A DNA stretch of 64,000 nt from Methanosarcina sp. MTP4 (GTDB lineage: Archaea; Halobacteriota; Methanosarcinia; Methanosarcinales; Methanosarcinaceae). The stretch covers positions 3,248,808 to 3,312,807 of the forward strand of contig NZ_CP009505.1 of the NCBI RefSeq assembly GCF_000970045.1. Direction: 5' to 3'. The position numbers and the translations under genes are program-made. Positions within the stretch are counted from its first letter, which is position 1; each line of letters opens with the position of its first letter. A model generated the notes under the pieces. The model was not told where the DNA came from. It did not search any database and saw nothing but the letters and a program-made list of their open reading frames with translations. Positions 1-8,984 of the stretch are shown piece after piece.

Positions 1-1537
1 TTAGATTATTTGTGCCCTCTTTCAAGGAAACGGGAACCTCAATGTGCTGCCAGCCCTCATCCCCGGAGATCCCGTCTTCCCAGAGGACTTCATTGTCCAG
101 AACGATCTGCTTGAACTGGGTATTCCCCACTTCAGTGGGTCCTGAACTGAAGTTGTCTTTCACGAAGACAGAAACCACTGCCATGGTATTTTCCTGACAG
201 TATATACTTTGAGAGAGTGACCCGGAATGCTGCGCAAATTCGGAAAAAGTCCCGCTGTATGAATTAACTATCCGGTATGCGAAGGAAGAATCCACACCCG
301 AACTATTTACATACGAACCGTTAATGAATTCCATGCTTGAAACAAAATTCCAGCCTGTAGAGGATTCCATATCTCCGTTTACAATTACCGGAAGCCGGGC
401 AACGTCCCCGTATTTATCCCCGAGGTGAGTGAGGGAGTTATTGTTCTGCAGGTAGAGATGAACAGACCTGTAAGGGAAGTATCCCACCTCTTCTTTAAAA
501 AGTGCAAATTCAAGTTTGGACCTGTCATTTTTCAATTTTTGACGGGTATAGATCAGGTTTTCCTGCCAGGTACCCCCGTCTTCGACGGGAACGTTTAATT
601 CTTCAATAACCTGCCCATCTACTTTCATCTGGAGGATATAATTGACTTCCTGAAGTTCATGATTGTCTATTCCAACCGTAACTGTGAGAGGGATATCGAT
701 AAAACTCTCAGAAGGGTACCCTTCGGCTTTCCCTTCCGGCCCCAGGAGGTACAGTGACGTAAACGTTTCCTTTTCACGGGTCATCTTGGCATATACAAGC
801 ATTCCGCTTGCAATTATTATTGAACCGATCAGGGCGATTACCAGAGCTTTTTCGATTTCAGGGGGAAGAGGCATTTCTCTGGTTTTAGCATTAGCTTTAA
901 GATTGGAATTAGATTTAGAATTAGATTTAGAATTAGATTTAGAATTGGATTTAGAATTGGAATTAGACTTAGTATCGGTAGATTGAGCTTTCAGACCTTT
1001 TGCTTTGACTTTACTTTTTGACCTGTGAAAACGCCTGCTTTCGGCAGGTACAGGAGTTTCTTCCAGAGACCCGTCATTTTCATTAGCCCCATCATTTCCA
1101 TTAATCTCTTCAGACCGGATCTGTTCTATGAATTCTTTTATCGAAAAGGAAAACTGTTTATCTTCGTCCCGGAGTTTCCTTGTAAAAATTGCAATTATGC
1201 TGAAAAACACCGTCATGCCCAGGATGGAGACGACGATTGGAGCAGGACGATAACCCCAGGGCAGCAAACTTATAAAAAAACCGTCAAAAACCGTGAGTAC
1301 AAGACTGAAGCCGACACTTAATGTAAAGCGTTCAATGCCGCTGATTTCTTCATTTCCGGGAAAAAGTGCAGCTATAAATGCATAACCTGGAATGAAAAAA
1401 AAGAGAGATAAAGCTATCGGGATCCTGAGAAAAGTATCATTGAATGGAGGGATAAGTACGAAAAGGACCCCAAGACATGAAAAAATAGTAACTGCAAGCA
1501 AATCTTCAACAAAAATACATTTTTTGAAGTTTGGCAT
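1..1537 (-). CDS. DUF1616-type membrane protein (C-terminus outside window)
   Basis: Reading frame open from an ATG at 1535-1537 to the window edge, about 512 codons, so the C-terminus is missing. The first ~110 residues hold several hydrophobic segments, including one with FFFIPGYAFIAALFPG, which resembles the N-terminal membrane domain of archaeal DUF1616 proteins. A polar stretch follows in which Ser-Asn and Ser-Lys alternate (encoded around 895-970), then another membrane segment near residue 235 and a long, probably extracytoplasmic part rich in beta-type sequence. Function is not known. DUF1616 proteins are often found near surface polysaccharide genes, which fits the neighbours. Family call is by resemblance only. 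Confidence 0.6.
   Translation of the reverse strand, partial: MPNFKKCIFVEDLLAVTIFSCLGVLFVLIPPFNDTFLRIPIALSLFFFIPGYAFIAALFPGNEEISGIERFTLSVGFSLVLTVFDGFFISLLPWGYRPAPIVVSILGMTVFFSIIAIFTRKLRDEDKQFSFSIKEFIEQIRSEEINGNDGANENDGSLEETPVPAESRRFHRSKSKVKAKGLKAQSTDTKSNSNSKSNSKSNSKSNSKSNSNLKANAKTREMPLPPEIEKALVIALIGSIIIASGMLVYAKMTREKETFTSLYLLGPEGKAEGYPSESFIDIPLTVTVGIDNHELQEVNYILQMKVDGQVIEELNVPVEDGGTWQENLIYTRQKLKNDRSKLEFALFKEEVGYFPYRSVHLYLQNNNSLTHLGDKYGDVARLPVIVNGDMESSTGWNFVSSMEFINGSYVNSSGVDSSFAYRIVNSYSGTFSEFAQHSGSLSQSIYCQENTMAVVSVFVKDNFSSGPTEVGNTQFKQIVLDNEVLWEDGISGDEGWQHIEVPVSLKEGTNNL
895..972. repeat. 12-bp repeat encoding an alternating Ser-Asn/Ser-Lys tract
   Basis: About six near-perfect copies of a GAATTAGATTTA-like unit. 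On the minus strand, in the frame of the DUF1616-type gene, they encode the alternating SNSK tract that links two membrane domains. The unit is a multiple of three, so copy number can change without breaking the frame. Confidence 0.75.
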
Positions 1538-1945
1538 TATGCCATAAAGTAATTCACCAAGAGATATAACTTTTCCTAATTATATTTACCAGATTTTCGC
1601 AGGGGGATCAAGTATAATATGATAGAATACAGCCATAGTATACTACCGGTCTTAAAATAGTTATAGAGATTTGTTTCCAGGCACATTTCATTTTTTGAGG
1701 GGGCACTTTTTGCAAAAATGATTTAGATTAAAATCGAAAGTTTCATAAGAGCCATTAAGTTATCTATATAATGGTTATTAATTTTTAAATGAAATAATTA
1801 TAGTTGATATAAATATATTTATTATGTGAATATGTTTATAATGTAAATATATTCAGCCGGATTGTTTCAAAAAATAAAGTGATTTTGTAAAGTTACAATA
1901 ATCCGGAACTTTAACCGTAAGTCAAAAAACTATATGGGGGTTATT
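1538..1945. other. Divergent promoter region, AT-rich
   Basis: Gene-free stretch between two divergently read genes. Very AT-rich around 1780-1850, with several TATA-like runs such as TATAAATATATT (1808-1819). No RNA gene or repeat was recognised. Confidence 0.5.
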
Positions 1946-3133
1946 ATGAGCAACAGGTTTGGAGCATCTCTGTTTTTTGCAGTTCCTTCGGCTCTCCTGA
2001 TCCTGCTCGCAGGGCTTACAAAAAACGCTATTGTCGTGGTAAGTGTAGCTTTCCTGATGTTTATCCTGAGCAGTTATATCTACCTTTCAGCCGGTTGCTT
2101 GATTCTCAAATTGTATAAAGCCCGGAAAATCCAGAGAAGTGAAAATCCTTTATTGTACTCGATTCTGGAAGAGCTTTCCAGCAGGGCGCAGGTCCGAACC
2201 CCCGAACTATACAGCTTTGAAGCCGAAATTCCCGGAATGTTTACGGTGGGAAACGGAAGCAAAGCCTTCATCGCCATTTCAACGTCAATGTTTGAAACCT
2301 TTGACGACCTGAACCTGGAAGTTTTGCTGGCACATGAAGTAGGACACATAAAAAACAGGGATGTCAGCCTGAACACAGTCACCGCACTTTTTGCCGGGGC
2401 GATAATGCTCTTTCCGGAGCTTGCAATATGGGGCTCAATCCTCTCCGGGTTCGGGCAGCCCCATGACCCGGCACCCAGGTTCTTCAGGTTTGCAGCAACA
2501 GCCCTCGCAGCCCCCCCCGCGGCAACCCTGGTACAGCTTACAAACCCCCAGAGAAGGGAACTCGAAGCCGATGAAGTTGCCATCAAGCTTACCAGGAACC
2601 CCCAGATCCTTGCCAAAAACCTCGAATATCTCGAAAATTACATTCCCTTCCAGCCGGTCACCGGCAAGTTCAATCCGGGACATTTCCACCTCTTCAGCAC
2701 GCACACCCAGCGGATCAGAGGAGACCGTGCCATGTTCATATCTATGTTTGACACACATCCCGATACCGGGGACAGGGTAATGCACATCCTCAACTATTCA
2801 AACTATAAAGAAAACGGCATTTTAACTACAAGGTATTCCAGAGTCCCGGGATTTTTTGATTCGAAAAGCTGGAAACTTGCCATGGGAACGAGTTTTGTCG
2901 CTTACATGATGTTTTTGTTCGTTATCATAGTCGTGGTTACTTTTGCATTGAAGGACTTCAACTTCCTTATTAACGGGGGTATTGCCGGGGCATATGTAGG
3001 GTCAATCCTACTCTTTATGAGAATTACTGCAAAGGTTACTCGAAGAAAACCCCAACAAAAATGTTTCCTGCCAGTATATAAAAGAATTATCCGGAATTCA
3101 AGGCAGGCTTTCAAGCATTTTGTAAAAAGATAA
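1946..3133 (+). CDS. M48-family (HtpX-like) membrane zinc metalloprotease
   Basis: A 395-residue protein with two N-terminal membrane segments (about residues 8-28 and 33-55), a zinc-protease motif HEVGH near residue 129, and a downstream RELEADEVA that supplies the third metal ligand, as in HtpX/Ste24 proteases. Two more membrane segments lie near the C-terminus (about residues 315-365). The family degrades misfolded or damaged membrane proteins, with the active site on the cytoplasmic side. An in-frame ATG lies at 1934, but GGGGGTT (1936-1942) sits just before the ATG at 1946, so the latter is preferred. The ~100 residues after the catalytic core differ from bacterial HtpX, so the name htpX is not assigned. 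Confidence 0.85.
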   Translation: MSNRFGASLFFAVPSALLILLAGLTKNAIVVVSVAFLMFILSSYIYLSAGCLILKLYKARKIQRSENPLLYSILEELSSRAQVRTPELYSFEAEIPGMFTVGNGSKAFIAISTSMFETFDDLNLEVLLAHEVGHIKNRDVSLNTVTALFAGAIMLFPELAIWGSILSGFGQPHDPAPRFFRFAATALAAPPAATLVQLTNPQRRELEADEVAIKLTRNPQILAKNLEYLENYIPFQPVTGKFNPGHFHLFSTHTQRIRGDRAMFISMFDTHPDTGDRVMHILNYSNYKENGILTTRYSRVPGFFDSKSWKLAMGTSFVAYMMFLFVIIVVVTFALKDFNFLINGGIAGAYVGSILLFMRITAKVTRRKPQQKCFLPVYKRIIRNSRQAFKHFVKR

Positions 3134-3169
3134 TTATAGAAAGATAATGAAGAAAATCTGAATTGCCTG

Positions 3170-3262
3170 ATAGCAAAAACGTTTGTATTTGCCGTAAATT
3201 TTGTTTTTGCCGCAAGTTTTGTCTTGCCTCTTTGCCACAAGTTTTGTTTTTGCCACAAACTT
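3170..3262. repeat. Degenerate short tandem repeat, GCCRCAAGTTTTGTTTTT
   Basis: Four imperfect copies of a TTTTTGCCRYAARTTTTG-like unit between convergent genes. The last copy runs up to the stop codon of the archaeosortase. Looks like expansion of a gene-end sequence and not a transposon. Confidence 0.6.
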
Positions 3263-4097
3263 AGCTTTTTAGCTCTATCAAATACATTATAAAAGCTGCA
3301 ACTACTGCAAATATAATCCATCCGAGATGCGTGTGCACAAGCATCATTGCTTCCTGTCCGTACATATAAGCGGTGAAATAGAGAACTACTACCCGAAACA
3401 GGTTTGAGATGTAGGCGACAAGCACACAAAATCCGAGCATCATGAGGGTCTTATTTTTATTCAGGTTTTCAATTCTGCTGTATCCGAAAACAATCCCTAT
3501 TAAAAGGAACATGGAATACAGGCCTGAACAGGGCCCTCCGATAACCAGGGTCATTTCTTCAACTCCGCTTATCCGAACGGTTTCCGTTGCAACCACTTCG
3601 AGAGGAATACCTGCCAGATTTAAAACTCCCACTGTGGGAAGAAGTATGAAGTAGTGGTCGAACTTGTGAAGGAAATCGATGTTAAAGAAAGCAAACATAG
3701 TGTAAAAGATAAGGTAAAGAATAACAAAAACAGATGAAATATACGCACCAAACCTGGAGACCCGGTTTATCTGGGGGTTTTGGAGCTGGGTCCCGACCAG
3801 GGAAGCTCCGAAGAATACCGTCATGACGTCAAGGGTCCCAAGTTCCCCGCCATTTTTGAAATTATAGGCAAGGTCTGCTGCTACTATAAAAGCCCCCACA
3901 ACAAAACAGGTTTTTGATTTTTTCAGGAGACCTGAATCCCCCAGGTTCTTGAAGTCAATCCTTGTCAGCAGAAACACGGAAACAAGGAACAGAACAACTC
4001 CGACAACAGTCGAGCCCTCACTAATTTCAACAGCCATCCCGGTAAAAAGTGCCAGTACCAGCAAAATAAGTATCAGGTTTTTAGTTTCATTCCCCAT
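3261..4097 (-). CDS. Archaeosortase/exosortase family protein
   Basis: A 278-residue polytopic membrane protein with about eight hydrophobic segments. It carries the three signature sites of the exosortase/archaeosortase family: Cys in GGPCSGLYS (about residue 189), Arg in NLFRVVVLY (about 234) and His in VHTHLGW (about 256). Family members act as membrane transpeptidases that cut C-terminal sorting signals of secreted proteins and attach them to a membrane or glycan anchor. The subtype cannot be fixed from the sequence alone. No clear PGF- or PEF-type sorting tail is present on the surface proteins in this window, so its targets are probably encoded elsewhere. It is divergent from a deacetylase/FemAB gene pair. 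Confidence 0.85.
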   Translation of the reverse strand: MGNETKNLILILLVLALFTGMAVEISEGSTVVGVVLFLVSVFLLTRIDFKNLGDSGLLKKSKTCFVVGAFIVAADLAYNFKNGGELGTLDVMTVFFGASLVGTQLQNPQINRVSRFGAYISSVFVILYLIFYTMFAFFNIDFLHKFDHYFILLPTVGVLNLAGIPLEVVATETVRISGVEEMTLVIGGPCSGLYSMFLLIGIVFGYSRIENLNKNKTLMMLGFCVLVAYISNLFRVVVLYFTAYMYGQEAMMLVHTHLGWIIFAVVAAFIMYLIELKS

Positions 4098-4428
4098 TAC
4101 AAGCTCTCATTTCAAACTCTCATTTTTGCACTTATTTATTCTATTTTGTATTAAGCCTTTTAAATATTTCTTATCGATTGCCAGGAAATTAGACCAGGGA
4201 AACCGAAATAACCCTCAAACAAAAAAACAACGGAAAAAATACCCACTTGCAAAATATTCTACAGAAGAAAATCACAAACTAAATAAACAAATTCAATCTA
4301 AGGGGATTATATAAAGCTGAAAATTTGCAAAACAGAGACTATTAATGTTTATTTACTCCGGAATATTCCCAACCCGGAAAGGAAAATAAACTGTGACTCT
4401 CCTGCAAAAATGAATGATTTGGGGGCAG
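4098..4428. other. Divergent promoter region
   Basis: AT-rich gap between the archaeosortase and the deacetylase operon, long enough for promoters in both directions. No repeat or RNA gene was recognised. Confidence 0.4.
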
Positions 4429-5253
4429 ATGGTGAGGGATTTCACCTTAAAAAAATATGAATTCCTGCTGCAGACAATCAGAAACACGGATTACTCCACC
4501 TGCACGGTACGGGATTTCCTGAAATTAGAACCCGAAAAGTGTATAATACTCAGGCACGACGTGGACCGGGCAGTCAGGCGGAACCTGGAAATGGCAAAGC
4601 TTGAGCACAGCTACGGAATAAAGTCAACCTACTATTTCCGGCATGTGGAAGAAACATTCAAACCCGAGATCATCCGCCAGATGGCAGACATGGGGCACGA
4701 GATCGGCTTCCACTACGAAGTAATGGACAAGGCAAACGGGAACCCCAAAAAAGCAATCGAGATATTCAAAGAAGAACTCGAAGACCTCAGGAAAGTAACC
4801 GAAAACATCACCGAAATAAACACGGTATGCATGCACGGAAACCCCCTCAAGCCCTGGTCAAACCGGGATCTGTGGCAGAAATACGATTTCAGGGATTTCG
4901 GAATTCTGGGAGAGCCTTACCTTTCAATCGATTATAACAAAGTCCTCTACCTCACAGACACCGGACGGACCTGGGCAGATTTGAATATCAGAGTAAAAGA
5001 TACGATTGACGGGGCCGGAGTTAATGCAGCATGCACCGACCTTAAGATCATTTCCTCTACTGATGACGTCATCCGGCTGATCCAAAGTGAAAAAATTTCC
5101 CGGATATGCCTGCTTGCACATCCCAACAGATGGTGTGATGATTTTGGGGGTTGGGCCAGGGAACTGGCATTCCAGAACATAAAAAATGTCGGGAAAGCGG
5201 GAATTGTGTGGTACAGGAACAGGGTTCAAAAAAGCAGGAATTACGGGGTTTAA
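4429..5253 (+). CDS. Polysaccharide deacetylase-like (NodB-fold) protein
   Basis: About 274 residues. RHDVDR near residue 40 supplies the Asp-Asp metal/catalytic signature of the carbohydrate esterase 4 fold, and GHEIGFHYE near residue 92 the metal-binding His region. A further HP motif (LLAHPNRW) near the end would complete the site. Likely role: removing acetyl groups from a sugar in a surface glycan or its precursor. GGGGG (4421-4425) lies 3 bases before ATG 4429 and 6 before GTG 4432, so the exact start is uncertain between them. The upstream ATG 4414 precedes the ribosome site and is unlikely. The next gene begins 2 bases after the stop, indicating an operon. Confidence 0.75.
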   Translation: MVRDFTLKKYEFLLQTIRNTDYSTCTVRDFLKLEPEKCIILRHDVDRAVRRNLEMAKLEHSYGIKSTYYFRHVEETFKPEIIRQMADMGHEIGFHYEVMDKANGNPKKAIEIFKEELEDLRKVTENITEINTVCMHGNPLKPWSNRDLWQKYDFRDFGILGEPYLSIDYNKVLYLTDTGRTWADLNIRVKDTIDGAGVNAACTDLKIISSTDDVIRLIQSEKISRICLLAHPNRWCDDFGGWARELAFQNIKNVGKAGIVWYRNRVQKSRNYGV

Positions 5254-5255
5254 CG

Positions 5256-6278
5256 ATGATTGAAATTAAAGATTCAATCGACCGGGAAAAATGGGATGAT
5301 TTTGTATTCAAGCATCCAAAGGGGAATATTTTTCAAACAAGTTATATGGCAGATGTTTACAGCTCAACTAAGAACTATGAGCCAATTTCCCTGGCTGCAG
5401 TTGAATCAGAGAATGATGAAATAGTGGCAGTTCTCCTGGCAGTAATCATCAGGGATGCCTCGGGAATGATCGGAGCTATTTCTTCAAGATCAATAATTAA
5501 TGGCGGCCCTATTTTTATCGAAGATAAAAAAGGATTCGAAGCAGTTACAAAACTGCTCAATTACTATGAGCAGGTTCTTCAAAACAGAGCGATCTACACC
5601 CAGATACGCAATATATGGGACATGGAAAACTCCAGAAGTACTCTGGAACCCCTCGGATACCAGTACGAACCGCACTTAAATTACCTTATTGACCTCGACC
5701 GTCCCAGCGAAGAGATGTGGAAAGACATCCACAAACCCCGCCGAAAAGGGATCAACAGGGCTGAAAAAATAGGCATCAAGCTTCGAAAAATTGAAAATAA
5801 AAATGAAATAAAAGACTGTTACAGGCTAATTGAGGAGACCTACAAAAATGTAAGGCTGCCTCTTGCAGATATTTCTCTTCTTGAAAGTGCATACGAAAAA
5901 TTCTTTGATATAGGATTTATTGATTTCTACCTGGCCACTTTAGATGGAGAAGTTGTCGGGTCCAGAGTGGTTTTGAAGTACAAAGGCCTGGTCCACGACT
6001 GGTATGCAGGTTCAAAACAGGAAATAAATTATGTTAATGAGGCGGCTGTGTGGCACATGCTGTGTGAGTATGCCGAAAAAGAAAAAGTGTTTGATTTCGG
6101 GGGAGCAGGCCATCCGGGCAAGCCCTACGGCGTAAGGGAGTTTAAAAAGAGGTTTGGCGGGAAGGAAGTCAACCATGGGAGATATAAGAAAGTCCATAAT
6201 AAAAGTAGAGAAGAAATTATGAAATCGGGATTGAAAATTTACAAAACTGTTGGGAAATACATGAACATAAAAGCATAA
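5256..6278 (+). CDS. FemAB/GNAT-type acyltransferase
   Basis: A 340-residue protein with the FemAB-like double GNAT layout. KPRRKGINRAEKIGI near residue 165 and the C-terminal FDFGGAGHPGKPYGVREFKKRFGG are typical of the FemAB group found in capsule and exopolysaccharide loci. FemX-type enzymes transfer aminoacyl or acyl groups to cell-wall or lipid-linked sugars. The ATG at 5256 is chosen because it follows the deacetylase stop by 2 bases; the frame extends upstream only inside that gene. Substrate unknown. Position beside a deacetylase and a DegT aminotransferase suggests modification of an amino sugar. Confidence 0.75.
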   Translation: MIEIKDSIDREKWDDFVFKHPKGNIFQTSYMADVYSSTKNYEPISLAAVESENDEIVAVLLAVIIRDASGMIGAISSRSIINGGPIFIEDKKGFEAVTKLLNYYEQVLQNRAIYTQIRNIWDMENSRSTLEPLGYQYEPHLNYLIDLDRPSEEMWKDIHKPRRKGINRAEKIGIKLRKIENKNEIKDCYRLIEETYKNVRLPLADISLLESAYEKFFDIGFIDFYLATLDGEVVGSRVVLKYKGLVHDWYAGSKQEINYVNEAAVWHMLCEYAEKEKVFDFGGAGHPGKPYGVREFKKRFGGKEVNHGRYKKVHNKSREEIMKSGLKIYKTVGKYMNIKA

Positions 6279-6316
6279 TTATTCAAAACCAATAATTCAA
6301 TTCGAGAGCTAAGGGG

Positions 6317-7513
6317 ATGAATTTCATTAAACCAAATCCGATGTTGATTCCGCGGTTCAATATAGACTATGGTACGAAAGATTTCGTGCATTCTCTAATG
6401 AATCTCAATTCTGAAGCGGATATTACAAAAATAAAAGAACTATTTCACAATTCATCCATAGGATTTACCAATAGCGGAAGAACATCCCTTTATGTAATAC
6501 TGAAGGCTTTAGATCTCCCCCAGAATTCAAACATTGGCGTTCCACTTTATTGCTGCCCGAGTGTCTTTGACGCTATAATCCAGGCTGGTCACAAGCCACT
6601 ATTTCTTGATATAGATCCTGACAATTATACAATAAGTCCTGAGCACCTTGAAGAGAAAATTGAAGAAATCGAAGCCGTTATTGCAATACATACTTTCGGA
6701 AGGCCTCCAGACCTGGACAAAATCCAAAAAATTGCAGGCGAGAAGCCGGTTCTTGAAGACTGTGCACATGCCCTTTTAAGTAAATATAAAGGAAAACTGA
6801 CAGGAACGATCGCAACTGCAGGCTTCTTCAGTTTCCGAACTGGTAAGTACATCTCAGCCGGAGAAGGAGGGATGGTAACCACCAGAAATCTGGAGCTTGC
6901 AGAGAACATAAAAAAAGAGATACAGAAACTACCAGAACCTTCCGGCACCGACAAAATCAAACACATAATAAAAACCTGTGCACGTTCCACATTATATCAC
7001 AGACCGTGGTTCGGATTGGTATCGCTGCCAATAGGGAGCAGGATTGAAAATAAAGTTGACCTGATGAACAAGTACTCATTCAAAACTGCAAAAATCCGAA
7101 ATACTGACCTTCAGGTTGCTGCTAAAAAGATACAGAGTTTCCAGGAAAAAGTCGAAAAGCAGAGAAAAAATTCTCAATATTTGATCGAAAATCTGAGAGA
7201 CACTTGTCTAAAATTACCCTTCGAAACTAAAGATACTTACTGCAACTATTACCTTTTCCCGGTACAAGTAGAAAGCCAATTAAAGAGAGATGAAGTTAGT
7301 GAGTTACTCAGAAAAAAAGGAATAGATACAGCCAAACTCTTCAGTAAAACACCTGAGATAGCGAAAAAGAATTATGGGTATAAAGAAGGCTGCCCAAATA
7401 CCGAAAAAGTTGCAGAAAGCATACTTGTTATACCTAATCATTTTACTCTTAAAAAAAGAGAGCTTGACCATATAATAAATGCAATAAAAATGACAGGGTG
7501 GGCTAAGGTTTGA
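6317..7513 (+). CDS. DegT/DnrJ/EryC1/StrS-family PLP aminotransferase
   Basis: 398 residues. The Schiff-base lysine is in SFRTGKYISAGEGG (about residue 177), with the preceding EDCAHAL motif that contacts the cofactor, both typical of sugar aminotransferases of the DegT family. Such enzymes convert keto-sugar nucleotides to amino sugars, in line with a surface glycan pathway. The family usually has ~370-400 residues, so the gene is full length. Its stop overlaps the TTG start of the next gene, so the two are co-translated. AAGGGG (6311-6316) directly precedes the ATG. Confidence 0.85.
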   Translation: MNFIKPNPMLIPRFNIDYGTKDFVHSLMNLNSEADITKIKELFHNSSIGFTNSGRTSLYVILKALDLPQNSNIGVPLYCCPSVFDAIIQAGHKPLFLDIDPDNYTISPEHLEEKIEEIEAVIAIHTFGRPPDLDKIQKIAGEKPVLEDCAHALLSKYKGKLTGTIATAGFFSFRTGKYISAGEGGMVTTRNLELAENIKKEIQKLPEPSGTDKIKHIIKTCARSTLYHRPWFGLVSLPIGSRIENKVDLMNKYSFKTAKIRNTDLQVAAKKIQSFQEKVEKQRKNSQYLIENLRDTCLKLPFETKDTYCNYYLFPVQVESQLKRDEVSELLRKKGIDTAKLFSKTPEIAKKNYGYKEGCPNTEKVAESILVIPNHFTLKKRELDHIINAIKMTGWAKV

Positions 7514-8541
7514 GGGTTTTATTTGATGTAGGACATCCCACGGATGTCAATGTATTCAGGAATGTCATAAAAAAGTTAGAAAAAGAAGGACATTCAACAA
7601 AGGTAACGGCAAGAGATAAAGAAAATACTGTTGAGTTACTTAAGACATATGGTTTAGACTACGAAGTCAGCCCACATTATAAAGGTATGATGAACAAAGC
7701 CTTAGGGCTTCCAAGAGCTGATTATTTCGTATATAAAGTAGCAAAAAAATTCTCGCCGGATGTTTTTGTTAGTGCAGGAACACCTTATGCTGCGCAGGTT
7801 AGCAAAATGTTAGGAAAACCCCATATTGCTTTTCCGAACACCGAGCATGCTAAACTTGCTATATATTTAAGTAAACCCTTCACCGACCTGATATGTACAC
7901 CTACTTTTTTTAAAAGGGATTTTGGTAAGAAGCAGAAACGCTTCAACAGTTTTAATGAGCTAACTTATTTGCACCCCAATCATTTCACTCCTGACGAGAG
8001 TATTGTAGAAGAACTGGGACTTCAGAAAGACCGTTACGTTCTCATCAGATTCTCAGCTCTGGATTCACATCACGACCTATCAGCAAAAGGGTTCGATTTC
8101 AAAAACGAGGGCGAGGTGCTAGAATTCATAGAAAGAATTGAAGATTTTCAGAGAGTAGTTATTACATCAGAACTAAAAATGGGAAGTAAATTCGAGAAGT
8201 ACAAACTGAATGTACCCTCTGACAAATGGCACGATTTTCTCTACTATGCAACAATGTACATTGGAGAGGGAGCAAAAACCGCCTCTGAAGGTGCAATACT
8301 GGGAGTTCCTTCAATATATGTTTCGAACACAAGGAGAGGATATCTCGATGAGCTTGAAGAAAGATACGATATGGCATATACAATTCCTAACAAAGATGAA
8401 GCACTCACTAAAGCGATATCCTTGCTTAAAGAAGAGAATTTAAAAAAGCTGTGGCATTCAAAGAGAGAAAAAATGCTTGATGAGAAAATTGACATTGTGG
8501 AATTTATAATGAGTGTTATCAGAGAACATGGAAAAAAATAA
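7510..8541 (+). CDS. DUF354 family protein, glycosyltransferase-like
   Basis: 343 residues, beginning with RVLFDVGHPTDVNVFRNVI, the N-terminal signature of DUF354 proteins, which have a GT-B-like fold related to UDP-GlcNAc 2-epimerases and MurG-type transferases. Contains GEGAKTASEGAILGVPSIYV near residue 255, which resembles the nucleotide-sugar binding region of GT-B enzymes. Likely a glycan synthesis enzyme, with activity unproven for the family. Start is TTG at 7510, overlapping the previous stop by four bases, the arrangement expected for translational coupling. Last gene of the 4429-8541 operon. Confidence 0.7.
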   Translation: MRVLFDVGHPTDVNVFRNVIKKLEKEGHSTKVTARDKENTVELLKTYGLDYEVSPHYKGMMNKALGLPRADYFVYKVAKKFSPDVFVSAGTPYAAQVSKMLGKPHIAFPNTEHAKLAIYLSKPFTDLICTPTFFKRDFGKKQKRFNSFNELTYLHPNHFTPDESIVEELGLQKDRYVLIRFSALDSHHDLSAKGFDFKNEGEVLEFIERIEDFQRVVITSELKMGSKFEKYKLNVPSDKWHDFLYYATMYIGEGAKTASEGAILGVPSIYVSNTRRGYLDELEERYDMAYTIPNKDEALTKAISLLKEENLKKLWHSKREKMLDEKIDIVEFIMSVIREHGKK

Positions 8542-8559
8542 AATTTTTCATAAGGTAAT

Positions 8560-8845
8560 TTGTGTGAAATCAAATTGTGGGCAACCACCCCGCCTAAAGT
8601 ACGGGGTATGCTTCGAGCCGCCTGCCCGGTTTCTTGGGAAGTTTTTAGTATGGTTTAACAAAGTTTCCTTAATATTAGAGTAACAATTCGAACTCCTGTA
8701 ATCATGATACCAAGAAACCTCAAATTAAAAAGGAGTAAGGGATTATCTATCTAAAGGAGCACAAAAAAAAGTGCGAGGGTTCACTTCATCCCCGACCTGA
8801 AGAGCGGGGTATTCGTGGCCCTCCGTGCTCCCGATGTAATAAAAA
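8560..8845. mobile_element. IS200/IS605-type palindromic remnant without transposase
   Basis: Gene-free stretch (the gap runs 8542-8984) with hairpins like those at IS200/IS605 ends. Left: AATCAAATTG then CAACCACCCCG...CGGGGTATGCTTC (about 8568-8614). Right: TTCACTTCATCCCC...GCGGGGTATTCG (about 8780-8816), enclosed by an imperfect GCGAGGG/CCCTCCGTGC outer stem. GGTTTCTTGG (8628-8637) and CCAAGAAACC (8710-8719) form a further inverted repeat. No tnpA or tnpB frame is present. The left motif recurs at 21255-21310. Read as a non-autonomous or decayed element. Confidence 0.5.
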
Positions 8846-8984
8846 GGTATGATTTATAATTTGTACTAATTAAAAGATGATATATATCTACGAGAAGTTA
8901 TTATTTCAAAAAGTTATATCAATTGTTAGCTTCAGACAAAACTGTGGAAACTCAAACATAATGTAACATAGTGGAATTGGGAGT

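Noticed and set aside
663-986. Plus-strand frame with a repeated LELDLELD peptide
   Set aside because: Arises from the 12-base repeat within the minus-strand DUF1616-type gene.
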